DNA from: an uncultured Muribaculaceae bacterium
GTDB lineage: Bacteria; Bacteroidota; Bacteroidia; Bacteroidales; Muribaculaceae
Length of the DNA stretch: 6,239 nucleotides
Assembly: GCA_948788915.1 (NCBI GenBank)
Contig: CAQFOZ010000082.1
Location: 1-6,239 of the forward strand
Reading direction: 5' to 3'
Under the pieces are notes generated by a model. The model had not been told where the DNA came from and searched no databases. It worked only from the letters and a program-made list of their open reading frames with translations. How positions within the stretch are numbered: the stretch's first letter is position 1; each line of letters opens with the position of its first letter. The position numbers and the translations under genes are program-made. This document shows positions 6,135 through 6,239 of this stretch, piece by piece.

Positions 6135-6239
6135 AACTAAACACACTCACTCATAGGAATGATTACAATGAAATTTATTAAATTTGTATTAGAAACAGTT
6201 TAAATTTATTTCCGAGGAATTTTGAGAGTCGTGTTTGAG
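6135..6239. other. Sequence downstream of priA with no recognisable gene
   Basis: These 105 AT-rich bases hold no clear hairpin terminator and no known RNA. Two weak signals are present. One is an 11-codon ORF at 6168-6203 (MKFIKFVLETV) preceded by AGGA nine bases before its ATG. The other is a plus-strand TAAATTTG at 6179-6186 that matches the Bacteroidota -7 consensus. They overlap, so at most one is likely to be real; the promoter could serve a gene beyond the window. Confidence 0.4.

Noticed and set aside
1..6239. A hidden defence system, mobile element, CRISPR array, tRNA or rRNA.
   Set aside because: I read both strands and found no transposase or integrase motifs, no spaced repeat array and no RNA-gene consensus. 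All long open frames are accounted for by known protein families.

Overview
The window looks like chromosome from the Bacteroidota, most likely order Bacteroidales. The evidence is a Bacteroidota-style PriA, two small outer-membrane beta-barrel proteins of the PorT-like type, an LpxH-type enzyme of lipid A synthesis (so a Gram-negative envelope), a DUF362-type fragment of the kind common in gut Bacteroidales, AT-rich leaders with no clear Shine-Dalgarno sequence, and several exact matches to the Bacteroidota -7 promoter element TAnnTTTG. Family and species cannot be fixed from this sequence alone.

Layout. The left 60% is transcribed on the minus strand. Reading from about 3424 towards 1, it holds two related secreted beta-barrel proteins, a DUF59/MIP18 iron-sulfur assembly factor, an LpxH-like UDP-2,3-diacylglucosamine diphosphatase joined to it by an ATGA overlap, and the first 240 or so codons of a TonB-dependent receptor. 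The receptor's barrel never arrives: around 219-236 the sequence passes into a different reading frame that encodes an internal piece of a DUF362-family protein, which runs off the left edge. From 3660 to 6134 the plus strand carries a complete priA (primosomal replication-restart helicase). The 235-base gap at 3425-3659 is a divergent promoter region with -7 element matches on both strands and a perfect 12-base tandem duplication. The last 105 bases hold no recognisable gene, only a possible 11-codon ORF and a possible promoter element.

How the genes fit together. The beta-barrel proteins, LpxH and the TonB receptor all concern the outer membrane. The DUF59 protein is a general Fe-S assembly factor that is apparently co-translated with LpxH. 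PriA is separate housekeeping, transcribed divergently.

The main anomaly is the receptor/DUF362 junction, which is either a real deletion or recombination event that destroyed both genes or an assembly misjoin. I see no CRISPR array, tRNA, rRNA, insertion sequence or defence system, and no convincing evidence for a new multi-gene system here.
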